Shown in pieces: positions 1-5,680 of a DNA stretch of 5,680 nt (position 1 is its first letter; every line of letters begins with the position of its first letter). The notes under the pieces are model-generated. The model was not told the origin of the DNA and searched no databases. It saw only the letters and a list, made by a program, of their open reading frames with translations. The position numbers and the translations under genes are program-made. This DNA is from Candidatus Zhuqueibacterota bacterium (GTDB lineage: Bacteria; Zhuqueibacterota; Zhuqueibacteria; Oceanimicrobiales; Oceanimicrobiaceae), in the NCBI GenBank assembly GCA_011775825.1, contig JAABYK010000619.1, forward strand, positions 1 to 5,680, written 5' to 3'.

Positions 1-101
1 CATCTTCATCAGGATCGTTGTCGTTATTCAAAACGTTGATCGTCACACCTGTGTCCTCAGGGGTGCTTGCCTGATCGTTGACAGCCGTGGGCGCGCGATT
101 T
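1..101 (-). other. Start of cadherin-like / Big_9 (VCBS-type Ig) domain, cut by window
   Basis: Residues 1267-1300 read NRAPTAVND, then a PEDTGVTINVLNND stretch and DPDED. This is the usual opening of the tandem cadherin-like Ig repeats (Big_9/VCBS type) in long bacterial surface proteins, where 'A(N/V)ND..T.EDT.v.i.VL.ND.D.D' repeats many times. Only the first third of one copy is inside the window, so more copies may follow outside it. Confidence 0.85.
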
Positions 102-3100
102 TCGATTTCAGGAGCGGGTGGCTCGGTAATCCTCAGAAACGTGTTGACATCGACGTTGGTGAAGACCTGGGTGGTATCGCTTACCGGCCATTCAACCACC
201 ACAGAATCCACTTCGTTAGCATCGCCCAGGCCAAATTCGACGCTCAGGCTGTTTTGTCCGCCCCAACCGCCTCCGGTCTGGCCACTGATTTCAGCCATCT
301 GCCAGAGATCTTCACCGGAGATCTGAGCTTTTACCCTGACTTTAGCTCCCAGGGCCGACAGGTTGGAGACCCTGCCCTCGCAGGTAATGTTCAACCAATT
401 ACTGTTATTCGTCCCCTGCTCTTTATTATTTAAGTACAGAGAGTTCTGGCCTTCTCGAGTGCCGTTGGCGACAAAGAGATCGACATAGCCGTCTCTGTTG
501 TAATCTCCCCAGGCACAGCCGTTGGATGCCTCCTGGTCAAAAATCAAGTTACCTCTGATGGTGCTTCGCGAAGGATCGATTTTGTTCAAACTGCCGTTGC
601 CATCGTTGAAATACAAAAAGTTGGTATTTTGCTCTGCGTTATCCAGGTTGAACAAATCGCCGAGATTGGTCACATAAAGGTCTAAATCACCATCGTTGTC
701 AAAATCGCCCCAGGCGCTGCCAAAAGAACGCCCTTCATCATTGGCAAAATCTCCGCTGTTGACTGTGTTAAAGGTGTAATTGCCTGCTGCACCCTCATTT
801 CTGAGCAAAACGTTTTTTTCAAGTCGGTTGGCCAGAAACAAGTCGAAATCGAGGTCATTGTCATAGTCCGCCCAACTGACGCCCATGGTGAACGCCGACT
901 CATTGATCCAATTGCCGACATCGGAAGCATCCAGTTTAACGAAGTTGTAATTGCCTTCTTCACCTTGATTTTGATAAAAAGAATTGACCCCAAAGTTGGC
1001 CACAAAAAGATCCAAATCGGCGTCGTTGTCATAATCGGTCCAGGCGGCACCGAACGAATCATCAGATTCGGTGGCAACCTCACCTTCCTCCACCAGCCGG
1101 AATGTGCCGTCTCCCTCGTTGTGCCAGAGGGAGTTGGTGCCCAGATTGGCCACAAAGAGATCCAGCCAGCCATCGTTGTCGTAGTCCCCCCAAACGCCGC
1201 TGTTCGAATCCTTTTTCAGAATATTATTGTCGTCGGGCAGGGTTAATGCATTGCCGTTAGAGTCGAAATAAAGCGGCTCATCTGCCCTTTGCAGAACGCC
1301 GCCAACGTTTCTGTACAAGTTATTCGGCAGGCCGGAACCGTCCCCCACTCCGTTTGCCACAAACAGATCCAGAAGACCGTCGCGATTGTAATCTCCCCAA
1401 CTTGCGCTAAATGAAACGGTCACGTCCGTCGCAACGTCTCCGATTTCCACTTTGGAAAAACTTTGCCCGTCCACGTTTTGAAACAACAAGTTAGGACTTT
1501 CAACAAAGGTAGGAACAAACAGGTCCGGCAAGTCATCATTGTTGAAATCGCCCCAGACACCGGCGCCCGAAAAGCCGCCGCCTGTAACCGCCTCCGAATC
1601 GGTGATCCGCTCAAAAAATGTCTCCGAACCCGGGCTGCCGGACGTGCCCTGATCGCCGATATGATCGCTTTCGCCTTCTGCGTATTGGGCGGTCACCCGA
1701 TAAATGTAGTTTGTCGATGGGGTGGTCGATTGGTCAACAAAGGTGGTCTGGTCGGCGGGTACCATTTCGAGAAATTCGAGCGGCGCGTTGGCCTGATTGA
1801 GCTGTCGGTAAATATTGTATCCAATTAAATTCACGGAGCCGTTGCAGATCGCTTCGATTTGGGCAGATGTTTTGAAAATCGGCGCCTGTGAACGGCCAAT
1901 GCTTAAATTCGGTGCAATTTGGGTATTCGAAAACTCCGGATTCGCCACGTCAATCTCTCGAAAATTGCTCAGGTTGCCGGCCTCATCACGGATGGCAAAG
2001 GGAACGACGACATTGGTTTCTCGCCCGAAACGGATGCAGACCTCAAACGACAGGGTACCCGAAGAATTGCCGCCATCCCGACCAATGGACTGGGGATCGA
2101 ATTCTATGCGGGCGCCGAACGGCGTGACCGCCGATACCAAGGTAACTTCTACCTCGTTCGTCACATCTGCCTGGACTTGATCGTCATACTCAACTGTAAT
2201 TTGGTAAGTGGTTCCCTGGCTGCCATCATCAAAGGTACATCCACTTCCCAACTCCTGGATGGCTTCATTTGACAGGGAAGGGGCGGCCTCGTTGAATGGG
2301 ATGCCCCATTCTATCTTGACGTAAGGTGTGTTCTCTAAAGGCGTTTGAGCCAGATCGGCCAGGCCCAGACCTGTTGGTCGGAGAAAGTCCGAAAGTCGAG
2401 TGACAAATATGTCTGTGTCATCTGCAACCAAAGTCGTCCTGGGATAGGTTCCGAACGTGACTGCGTCCGAAAAACCTCCTACGATAAAACTGTTTTGCAA
2501 CGGAATTTCTTCAAAATCAAGCTCCGGGGCGCTAAAAGAAAATTGCTTACTCACAACGCCTCTCACCACGTCCTCGCCGGCACCTCCAAGTTGTTTCGCC
2601 CATTGAAATTGGCCTAATTGATTGTATTTGGCAATAAACACATCCTTGTCTCCGTTGCTGGTCAATGTGGTCTCATTGCGTTCGCCTTCTTCGAACACAA
2701 GGGTTTCCTCAAATTCACCCACCACCTCTGTGGTCACGAATTGCGGTCCTCGATCATCGGCTCCTAAATCTATTGTGGTCACATTTAAGCTTCTATCCAA
2801 ACCCGGGCCGCCTGCACTTTTGGCAAAAACAAAGTTGCCGCCGAAATCATATCTGGCAATAAAAAAGTCGCTCCCGCCTTTACTGGAGAGGGTAACTGCA
2901 CCATCGCCAAAATCCGCATCAGCCGTAAAAAAGCCTGTGACGATTACAACTTCTGCGCCGATGTCGCCTTCCACCGCAGATACTTCCCGACCTTGATCGT
3001 CAAATGGACCACCTGCACGTCGCACCCAATCAAAATCTCCAGTGAGAGCATCGAATTTTGCAAGAAAAATATCCTTATCGCCGTTGCTTCTCACGACGTT

Positions 3101-3901
3101 TCCGCCACCAAAGTCCACCTCATTGGAGAATTCACCGCAGAGAAAAAAATTACTGACAGCTCGAGTTATTCCATAGCCGCGATCATCGTCAGAGCTGCCG
3201 AATGATTTGCCCCAGCGAACATTTCCGTTTCGATCGTATTTTACCAGGAAGATGTCGCCCCTGCCTTCATTGGAAAAGTCCAGGGTGCCGAAGTCGGCGT
3301 CACCCCTAAAGAAGCCCGTGATAATCGGCCCGTCGTTTACGCTGCTGGAAAAATCATCATCGAGCACGTCAAACAGACGGTCGTTCAGATCGCTGCCGCC
3401 TCTTCTTACCCATTGGAAATTCCCGTCCAGATCAAAGGCGGCGATAAACACATCGTTGGCACCGAGGCTCACGATGCTGTCCGCGACGCCGAAGGTGGCC
3501 GTGCCCCGAAATTGACCCGCAACAAAGATTTGTTCTCCCACTGAAATGGTTTTGGGGATAACATCGTCTGAACCGACTCCGGCTTTGACGACCCACTGCA
3601 AGTTGCCATCGTTGTCATACCGCGCCAGAAAGCCGTTCGGGTTATTGCTTGTGCTGGTGAAGGTGGTTTCATGGGGTCCGTTTTGATCAAATGTCACCGT
3701 TCCCTGAAATTCACCCGTGACGAATATCGCATCTAGAAGGTCGAAGGTTTCTTTTTTATCAATGCCATTTGCGACGGCATTTCCGGTGGCGCTTTCCTGC
3801 TCCACCCAACAAAACCCGTTGCTGACATTTTGTGCAAATAGGTGGGTGCCCCCAATCGACACACAGATTGCCAGTATCAAAATTGAAAATAGTTTCTTCA
3901 T
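1..3901 (-). CDS. Giant exported double-propeller protein (SBBP repeats, FN3-like, FG-GAP/VCBS repeats, ASPIC/UnbV, Big_9 start), C-terminus outside window
   Basis: The reading frame opens at ATG 3899-3901 and stays open to the left edge, giving 1300 residues without a stop; the C-terminus is missing. GAGGAA lies 5 nt before the ATG, and the first 23 residues are a classic signal peptide (KK, then a hydrophobic stretch, ending LFA before Q24), which fixes the start. Domains in order: seven SBBP-like repeats (about 32-506), an Ig/fibronectin-III-like stretch (about 507-761), seven FG-GAP/VCBS-like repeats (about 762-1159), an ASPIC/UnbV domain (about 1168-1260), and the first part of a cadherin-like/Big_9 domain (about 1267 onward, with PTAVND and EDTGVTINVLNND). 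Proteins of this build are secreted or surface-attached, and the repeats usually serve binding or adhesion; no catalytic motif is visible. A C-terminal sorting domain would be expected beyond the window, but this cannot be seen. The substrate or partner is unknown. The gene lies downstream of the barrel gene on the same strand. Confidence 0.93.
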   Translation of the reverse strand, partial: MKKLFSILILAICVSIGGTHLFAQNVSNGFCWVEQESATGNAVANGIDKKETFDLLDAIFVTGEFQGTVTFDQNGPHETTFTSTSNNPNGFLARYDNDGNLQWVVKAGVGSDDVIPKTISVGEQIFVAGQFRGTATFGVADSIVSLGANDVFIAAFDLDGNFQWVRRGGSDLNDRLFDVLDDDFSSSVNDGPIITGFFRGDADFGTLDFSNEGRGDIFLVKYDRNGNVRWGKSFGSSDDDRGYGITRAVSNFFLCGEFSNEVDFGGGNVVRSNGDKDIFLAKFDALTGDFDWVRRAGGPFDDQGREVSAVEGDIGAEVVIVTGFFTADADFGDGAVTLSSKGGSDFFIARYDFGGNFVFAKSAGGPGLDRSLNVTTIDLGADDRGPQFVTTEVVGEFEETLVFEEGERNETTLTSNGDKDVFIAKYNQLGQFQWAKQLGGAGEDVVRGVVSKQFSFSAPELDFEEIPLQNSFIVGGFSDAVTFGTYPRTTLVADDTDIFVTRLSDFLRPTGLGLADLAQTPLENTPYVKIEWGIPFNEAAPSLSNEAIQELGSGCTFDDGSQGTTYQITVEYDDQVQADVTNEVEVTLVSAVTPFGARIEFDPQSIGRDGGNSSGTLSFEVCIRFGRETNVVVPFAIRDEAGNLSNFREIDVANPEFSNTQIAPNLSIGRSQAPIFKTSAQIEAICNGSVNLIGYNIYRQLNQANAPLEFLEMVPADQTTFVDQSTTPSTNYIYRVTAQYAEGESDHIGDQGTSGSPGSETFFERITDSEAVTGGGFSGAGVWGDFNNDDLPDLFVPTFVESPNLLFQNVDGQSFSKVEIGDVATDVTVSFSASWGDYNRDGLLDLFVANGVGDGSGLPNNLYRNVGGVLQRADEPLYFDSNGNALTLPDDNNILKKDSNSGVWGDYDNDGWLDLFVANLGTNSLWHNEGDGTFRLVEEGEVATESDDSFGAAWTDYDNDADLDLFVANFGVNSFYQNQGEEGNYNFVKLDASDVGNWINESAFTMGVSWADYDNDLDFDLFLANRLEKNVLLRNEGAAGNYTFNTVNSGDFANDEGRSFGSAWGDFDNDGDLDLYVTNLGDLFNLDNAEQNTNFLYFNDGNGSLNKIDPSRSTIRGNLIFDQEASNGCAWGDYNRDGYVDLFVANGTREGQNSLYLNNKEQGTNNSNWLNITCEGRVSNLSALGAKVRVKAQISGEDLWQMAEISGQTGGGWGGQNSLSVEFGLGDANEVDSVVVEWPVSDTTQVFTNVDVNTFLRITEPPAPEIENRAPTAVNDQASTPEDTGVTINVLNNDNDPDED
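122..400 (-). other. ASPIC/UnbV domain (residues 1168-1260)
   Basis: The segment begins NWLNITCEGRVSNLSALGAK and carries the family landmarks in order: a W-L start strand (W1169), an SN...(I/L)GA(R/K)V motif, a Q-x-x-E(I/V)-S-G centre followed by a glycine-rich turn (GGGWGGQNS), FGLGDANEVDSVVVEWP, and a closing strand FLRITEP with E1260. ASPIC/UnbV domains almost always follow FG-GAP/VCBS repeats in bacterial secreted proteins and in animal CRTAC1, as here. Their molecular role is poorly known. Confidence 0.92.
425..1618 (-). repeat. Seven FG-GAP/VCBS-type repeats with calcium-loop motifs, probable second propeller (residues 762-1159)
   Basis: Seven copies of W-(G/T/A)-D-(F/Y)-(N/D)-(N/R)-D-x-x-x-D-L-(F/Y)-(V/L) start at W783, W835, W904, W954, W1010, W1064 and W1131, spaced 50-69 residues apart. 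The core loops are DFNNDDLPD, DYNRDGLLD, DYDNDGWLD, DYDNDADLD, DYDNDLDFD, DFDNDGDLD and DYNRDGYVD, the DxDxDGxxD calcium-binding loop of integrin-alpha/FG-GAP blades. Copies 1, 4 and 5 lack the usual glycine (D, A and L instead), but all keep the flanking aspartates. Between the loops are N-x-L-(Y/F/W)-x-N-x-G segments. The block starts with FFERITDSEAV, the typical entry into CRTAC1-like FG-GAP/ASPIC proteins. Confidence 0.92.
1619..2383 (-). other. Ig-like / fibronectin-III-like linker domains (residues 507-761)
   Basis: This stretch of about 255 residues separates the two propellers. The second half looks like a fibronectin type III domain: GYNIYR at 694-699, followed by a TTFVDQSTTPSTNYIYRV-type segment with R735 and TAQYAEGES, the usual E-F-G strand signature. 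The first half (about 525-660) contains VKIEWGIPF and VPFAIRDEAGNLSN, which resemble Ig-like modules of bacterial cell-surface proteins, but I cannot assign a named family. There are three cysteines, C555, C622 and C686, and two of them could form a disulfide in an exported protein. Confidence 0.6.
2384..3808 (-). repeat. Seven SBBP-type repeats, probable seven-bladed beta-propeller (residues 32-506)
   Basis: Each unit reads roughly W-(V/A)-K/R-x-(G/A)-G ... D ... (I/F)-(V/L)-x-G-x-F ... F-G ... D-(V/I)-F-(I/L)-A-(K/R)-(Y/F)-D-x-x-G-(N/Q)-(F/L)-x, ending just before the next W. The anchor residues are W32, W103, W164, W230, W292, F359 and W434, spaced 61-75 residues apart. The sixth unit has phenylalanine instead of tryptophan. 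The last unit ends with DIFVTRLSDF at about 497-506, where the repeat pattern stops. This matches the Pfam 'beta-propeller repeat' (SBBP) style known from bacterial surface proteins. The blade count of seven is read from the sequence; the fold is inferred. Confidence 0.85.
3833..3901 (-). other. Signal peptide of the giant propeller protein (residues 1-23)
   Basis: Residues 1-3 are MKK, residues 4-18 are a hydrophobic core rich in L, I, A and V, and T19-H20-L21-F22-A23 ends with a signal-peptidase I site before Q24. There is no lipobox cysteine at the expected position (C13 lies inside the core and lacks the lipobox context), so Sec export with type I cleavage is most likely. Confidence 0.85.
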
Positions 3902-3906
3902 GATGG

Positions 3907-3912
3907 TTCCTC
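3907..3912 (-). promoter_or_regulatory. Ribosome binding site of the propeller gene
   Basis: On the minus strand GAGGAA precedes the ATG at 3901 by 5 nt (CCATC). It supports this start, which is also the one that gives an intact signal peptide. Confidence 0.7.
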
Positions 3913-3943
3913 GGAGATTCTCTAAAACCCCAGTGAATTGACA

Positions 3944-3952
3944 ATTTAGAAC
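3944..3952. repeat. Direct repeat ATTTAGAAC, left copy (possible target-site duplication)
   Basis: This 9-bp sequence is identical to 4114-4122 on the other side of the palindromic block. Its minus-strand reading GTTCTAAAT contains a TTC-TAA, matching the last codon and stop of the barrel gene. Confidence 0.55.
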
Positions 3953-4011
3953 TATTTATTGCCTGACCGAAAACTTGACCGTACTTCTCATTCCGGCATG
4001 GTGTTAAGCTT

Positions 4012-4031
4012 GTCCCTGCGAAGGCAGGGGC
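4012..4031. repeat. Hairpin CCCTGC-GAAG-GCAGGG
   Basis: Six perfect base pairs (4014-4019 with 4024-4029) close a GAAG tetraloop on the plus strand (CTTC on the minus strand). A T-G wobble and a further G-C pair extend the stem to eight. No T-run follows on either strand, so it is not a standard intrinsic terminator, though it could stabilise the 3' end of the barrel transcript. Confidence 0.6.
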
Positions 4032-4034
4032 CGA

Positions 4035-4060
4035 AATCTCCTTGGGTTAGGCAGGAGATT
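4035..4060. repeat. Hairpin AATCTCCT / AGGAGATT
   Basis: Eight perfect base pairs (4035-4042 with 4053-4060) around a 10-nt loop. The right arm overlaps a competing pair ATTCCC (4058-4063) / GGGAAT (4077-4082), so two alternative folds exist inside the element. Confidence 0.55.
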
Positions 4061-4113
4061 CCCAATTAACGCACTCGGGAATGACCGCTTCAGGCTGCTT
4101 TCGGTCAGACATG

Positions 4114-4122
4114 ATTTAGAAC
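4114..4122. repeat. Direct repeat ATTTAGAAC, right copy, overlapping the stop codon of the barrel gene
   Basis: Perfect 9-bp copy of 3944-3952. It covers the final phenylalanine codon and the TAA stop of the 443-residue barrel protein, so an insertion here would leave the protein unchanged. Confidence 0.55.
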
Positions 4123-5447
4123 GTGACGGCCGCCCCAAACACGGGCACCAGGTTCGATCTCAATCCCCCGTCGTGGAAAGAGATCAAGGTGTTCGCGAAC
4201 AGAAGATATCGTTCCGAAGGTGCATATTTCAAACCCAGAGAAGCGCTGAACATATTGTCTCGATCGTCTTCCGGAATATTGCTGATTTCAATATTCCGTT
4301 GGAAATTTGCGTCACCTTGACGGTCTTGATTAAAATTCAAAGTTCTCGTCCCCGGGAAGAGCACAATCTTGTCGGATGAAAGATCATACTCGCCCAGGAC
4401 ATCTAAGACGAATGTGAGCCCTTCGGTTACTTTTTGATCGAAGCCAGCAAAGAATTCGAACTCATCGCTGTCAAAATCGGCCGAGCGTCGATCATAGGCA
4501 AGCACAAGATGGGGCGAAAAGGAGGTTGTGGTATTTGAAATCAGCCACGCAAATTTGACGTTGGTTTCGCCGGTGCTCAAAAAGTCCGCTTCGTCGCCAG
4601 TGGGGATTCTCACATCGACGAACGCCCCCATATCCAGGTTTGGTCTTCTGAGAAATCTGTATTTGAGTCTCAGAGAGACGTCCCCGATGCCCGTGGTGCT
4701 TTCGTCGTAATCAAAGGTGGTTTCGAGTTGCGGTTGAAATCCATCGCCGTTAAAGGAGTTCGCGGCCCGCCCGGCGATCAAAAAGCTGGTGCTGTTGATG
4801 ACGGCCCGGGCCTGGCCCTGCAAGCTCACGTTGATGATGGGCACGGCGAAGCCGATATCGAAGTTCGACGTCAGACCAAATGTTGCAAAAAATGTAAACA
4901 CGCTGGCATTCAGGTCCATGTTCGGGAACACATCGATGGTTTCCGTTTCCAGCGTCGATTGAACGCCGGTGCCCAGCACACCGTCGCCATTTAAATCGCT
5001 GGCAAAAAACGTAAATCGAAAATCGTCCGTATTCAATCCCCTGAATTCGGACATATCGAAATATTCAACGTTGAATCCGAAATTCAATTTCATTTTGCCA
5101 ACGGTTTGAGCCGTTTCAGCGTAAATTGGTCCGAGGCTCTCCTTGACCATTTCCGGTGCCAGCTTCGACAGGTCAAACGTGATTCCGGCAACAGTAGACG
5201 GCAGCGGAAAAGAAGAGACATTGGCCGCGACCAGGTTCTTTAAAGTCGGCTTCAAAGTTTCATTGGCGAGAATTGCAGACTCGTCAAATGTCCGCACCAA
5301 TGGGTTAGTGGCTATCAATTGCTCCCGCAAGAAGCTATTAAACATGCGTTCGAATGTCTGCTCTAATTGCGCGTGGGTTAAACGAGGTGAGAAACAAAGA
5401 CAGAATGTGCTAACGAGGATGAGTCTGACCAATAGAATGGATCGCAT
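4116..5447 (-). CDS. Outer-membrane beta-barrel 'transporter' protein, MetA phenol-degradation-like
   Basis: A complete 443-residue protein. Residues 1-26 form a signal peptide ending THA before Q27, and the last residues are GAAVTF: a C-terminal phenylalanine is the usual outer-membrane barrel insertion signal. After a helical N-terminal part (27 to about 105) comes GPIYAETAQTVGKMKLNFGF (from G106), the common opening of this barrel family, then TFGLTSNFDIGFAVPI, TGIGDVSLRLKYRF (252-265) and IPTGDEADFLSTGETNV (from 281). The last two are the landmarks of the phenol-degradation meta-pathway (MetA) outer-membrane family: GxGD...KYR, then PTGD...GTG. Family members are assumed to be outer-membrane channels for hydrophobic or aromatic compounds; the substrate here cannot be told. 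D151-L-N153-G-D155-G is a dockerin/EF-hand-like calcium loop inside a probable surface loop. It sits 44 nt after the upstream gene, so co-transcription is likely. Confidence 0.85.
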   Translation of the reverse strand: MRSILLVRLILVSTFCLCFSPRLTHAQLEQTFERMFNSFLREQLIATNPLVRTFDESAILANETLKPTLKNLVAANVSSFPLPSTVAGITFDLSKLAPEMVKESLGPIYAETAQTVGKMKLNFGFNVEYFDMSEFRGLNTDDFRFTFFASDLNGDGVLGTGVQSTLETETIDVFPNMDLNASVFTFFATFGLTSNFDIGFAVPIINVSLQGQARAVINSTSFLIAGRAANSFNGDGFQPQLETTFDYDESTTGIGDVSLRLKYRFLRRPNLDMGAFVDVRIPTGDEADFLSTGETNVKFAWLISNTTTSFSPHLVLAYDRRSADFDSDEFEFFAGFDQKVTEGLTFVLDVLGEYDLSSDKIVLFPGTRTLNFNQDRQGDANFQRNIEISNIPEDDRDNMFSASLGLKYAPSERYLLFANTLISFHDGGLRSNLVPVFGAAVTF

Positions 5448-5451
5448 TTTT

Positions 5452-5457
5452 CCCTCC
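5452..5457 (-). promoter_or_regulatory. Ribosome binding site of the barrel gene
   Basis: On the minus strand GGAGGG is separated from the ATG at 5445-5447 by AAAA. The strong purine-rich match fixes this start and shows that the organism uses Shine-Dalgarno initiation. Confidence 0.75.
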
Positions 5458-5491
5458 GAATAAAGTTGATGTTGCTAGTGAGATATGGTGC

Positions 5492-5680
5492 TTAACGTTC
5501 TGTGGCGGACGCAATCACCCATTGACCTCCGACATCTTCAAGCGTCCATGTGTACCAGTGTGTTGTTTCCTGCTCCCTATTTTTGTTGTCAATGTATTTC
5601 AATCTGAGAACAAGCTTCACCATCGGATTCTCTTCTCCCAAGTCGGTTTCTTCAATTGCAATGTTGACGATGCGATCTTC
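5492..5680 (-). CDS. C-terminal end of a small protein, possibly NTF2-like/SnoaL-type fold (partial)
   Basis: From the right window edge a frame runs for 62 residues to TAA at 5492-5494; the start lies outside the window. It begins EDRIVNIAIEETDLG and ends with THWYTWTLEDVGGQWVIAS followed by ATER. The alternation of beta-strand segments (KLVLRLKYID, then THWYTWTL, then a 'GGQWVI' end strand) resembles the last strands of NTF2-like/SnoaL/DUF4440-type cone folds, in which a final '...g.W.I.s' strand is common. This is a resemblance only; no family-specific residue is visible, and another small beta-rich fold is possible. The gap to the barrel gene's ATG is 44 nt with no terminator-like hairpin, which suggests a shared transcript. 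Confidence 0.6.
   Translation of the reverse strand, partial: EDRIVNIAIEETDLGEENPMVKLVLRLKYIDNKNREQETTHWYTWTLEDVGGQWVIASATER

Larger units (their letters stand above)
3953..4113. mobile_element. Small palindromic MITE/REP-like insertion, with no coding capacity
   Basis: Within about 160 bp there are nested inverted repeats: CTGACCGAAA (3963-3972) with TTTCGGTCAG (4099-4108), perfect over 10 bp; TCATTCC (3988-3994) with GGAATGA (4078-4084), which extends as imperfect arms 3988-4007 and 4066-4084, both ending in TTAA on the inner side. Inside these are two hairpins. The block is flanked by a perfect 9-bp direct repeat. There is no reading frame, so any mobility would need a transposase acting in trans. 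The hairpin centre CCCTGCGAAGGCAGGG resembles the abundant CCCGCGAAGGCGGG-type intergenic repeats of many bacteria. The exact ends are uncertain: the direct repeats sit 10 nt and 5 nt outside the outer inverted repeat. Confidence 0.6.

Noticed and set aside
682..1173. Minus-strand open frame of 163 residues in another frame
   Set aside because: It is an out-of-frame reading of the FG-GAP repeats. The true frame is fixed by the W-G-D-x-D-x-D-G motifs on both sides of it.
1463..1828. Plus-strand open frame of 121 residues
   Set aside because: It lies wholly antisense to the FG-GAP/FN3 region of the large minus-strand gene, has no ribosome binding site of note and no recognisable domain. The repetitive, aspartate-rich coding strand produces long antisense frames.
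2622..2996. Plus-strand frame rich in serine and proline (124 residues)
   Set aside because: Antisense to SBBP repeats 5 and 6. The periodic SPL-type composition mirrors the repeats on the coding strand.
3944..3990. Possible promoter before the propeller gene
   Set aside because: The stretch is AT-rich and contains weak -10-like and TTGTCA sequences on the minus strand, but no pair with acceptable spacing, so a promoter cannot be supported.
4012..4060. Intrinsic terminator for the barrel gene
   Set aside because: The hairpins are good but no T-run follows either stem on the minus strand; a repeat-element origin explains them better.
3963..4108. CRISPR-like or tRNA-like structure
   Set aside because: There are inverted repeats, but no regularly spaced direct repeats and no cloverleaf with conserved tRNA arms.
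4728..4994. Plus-strand frames opposite the barrel gene
   Set aside because: The minus strand carries a complete, well-supported barrel protein here; no independent evidence for plus-strand coding.

Overview
All protein-coding content in this window lies on the minus strand, so it reads from right to left. Three consecutive genes can be supported: the C-terminal end of a small protein with an NTF2-like look (5492-5680, truncated by the window edge), a complete 443-residue outer-membrane beta-barrel protein of the 'transporter'/MetA phenol-degradation-like type (4116-5447), and a very large exported multidomain protein that begins at 3901 and runs off the left edge after 1300 residues. The plus strand holds only shadow reading frames.

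The large protein is a chain of modules: signal peptide, seven SBBP-type repeats (a probable seven-bladed propeller), an Ig/fibronectin-III-like linker, seven FG-GAP/VCBS-type repeats with calcium-loop motifs (a second probable seven-bladed propeller), an ASPIC/UnbV domain, and the start of a cadherin-like/Ig-like (Big_9 type) repeat that is cut by the window. The frame was followed at many points along its length and no frameshift or stop was found.

The 214-bp gap between the barrel gene and the large gene is not ordinary spacer. It contains nested inverted repeats (CTGACCGAAA/TTTCGGTCAG outside, TCATTCC/GGAATGA inside, plus two compact hairpins) and is flanked by a 9-bp perfect direct repeat, ATTTAGAAC, one copy of which overlaps the stop codon of the barrel gene. 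This looks like a small non-autonomous palindromic insertion (MITE/REP-like). Taking out the element and one repeat copy leaves a 44-nt gap, the same length as the gap between the two upstream genes, so the three genes may have been a compact operon before the insertion.

The organism is a Gram-negative (diderm) bacterium of medium GC content: there are signal peptides, an outer-membrane barrel with C-terminal phenylalanine, and clear Shine-Dalgarno sequences. The SBBP + FG-GAP + ASPIC/UnbV + Big_9 architecture is common in FCB-group and related candidate phyla (for example KSB1/Calditrichota-like lineages); this placement is an inference from style, not from a marker gene. No RNA gene, CRISPR array, transposase gene or origin was seen.
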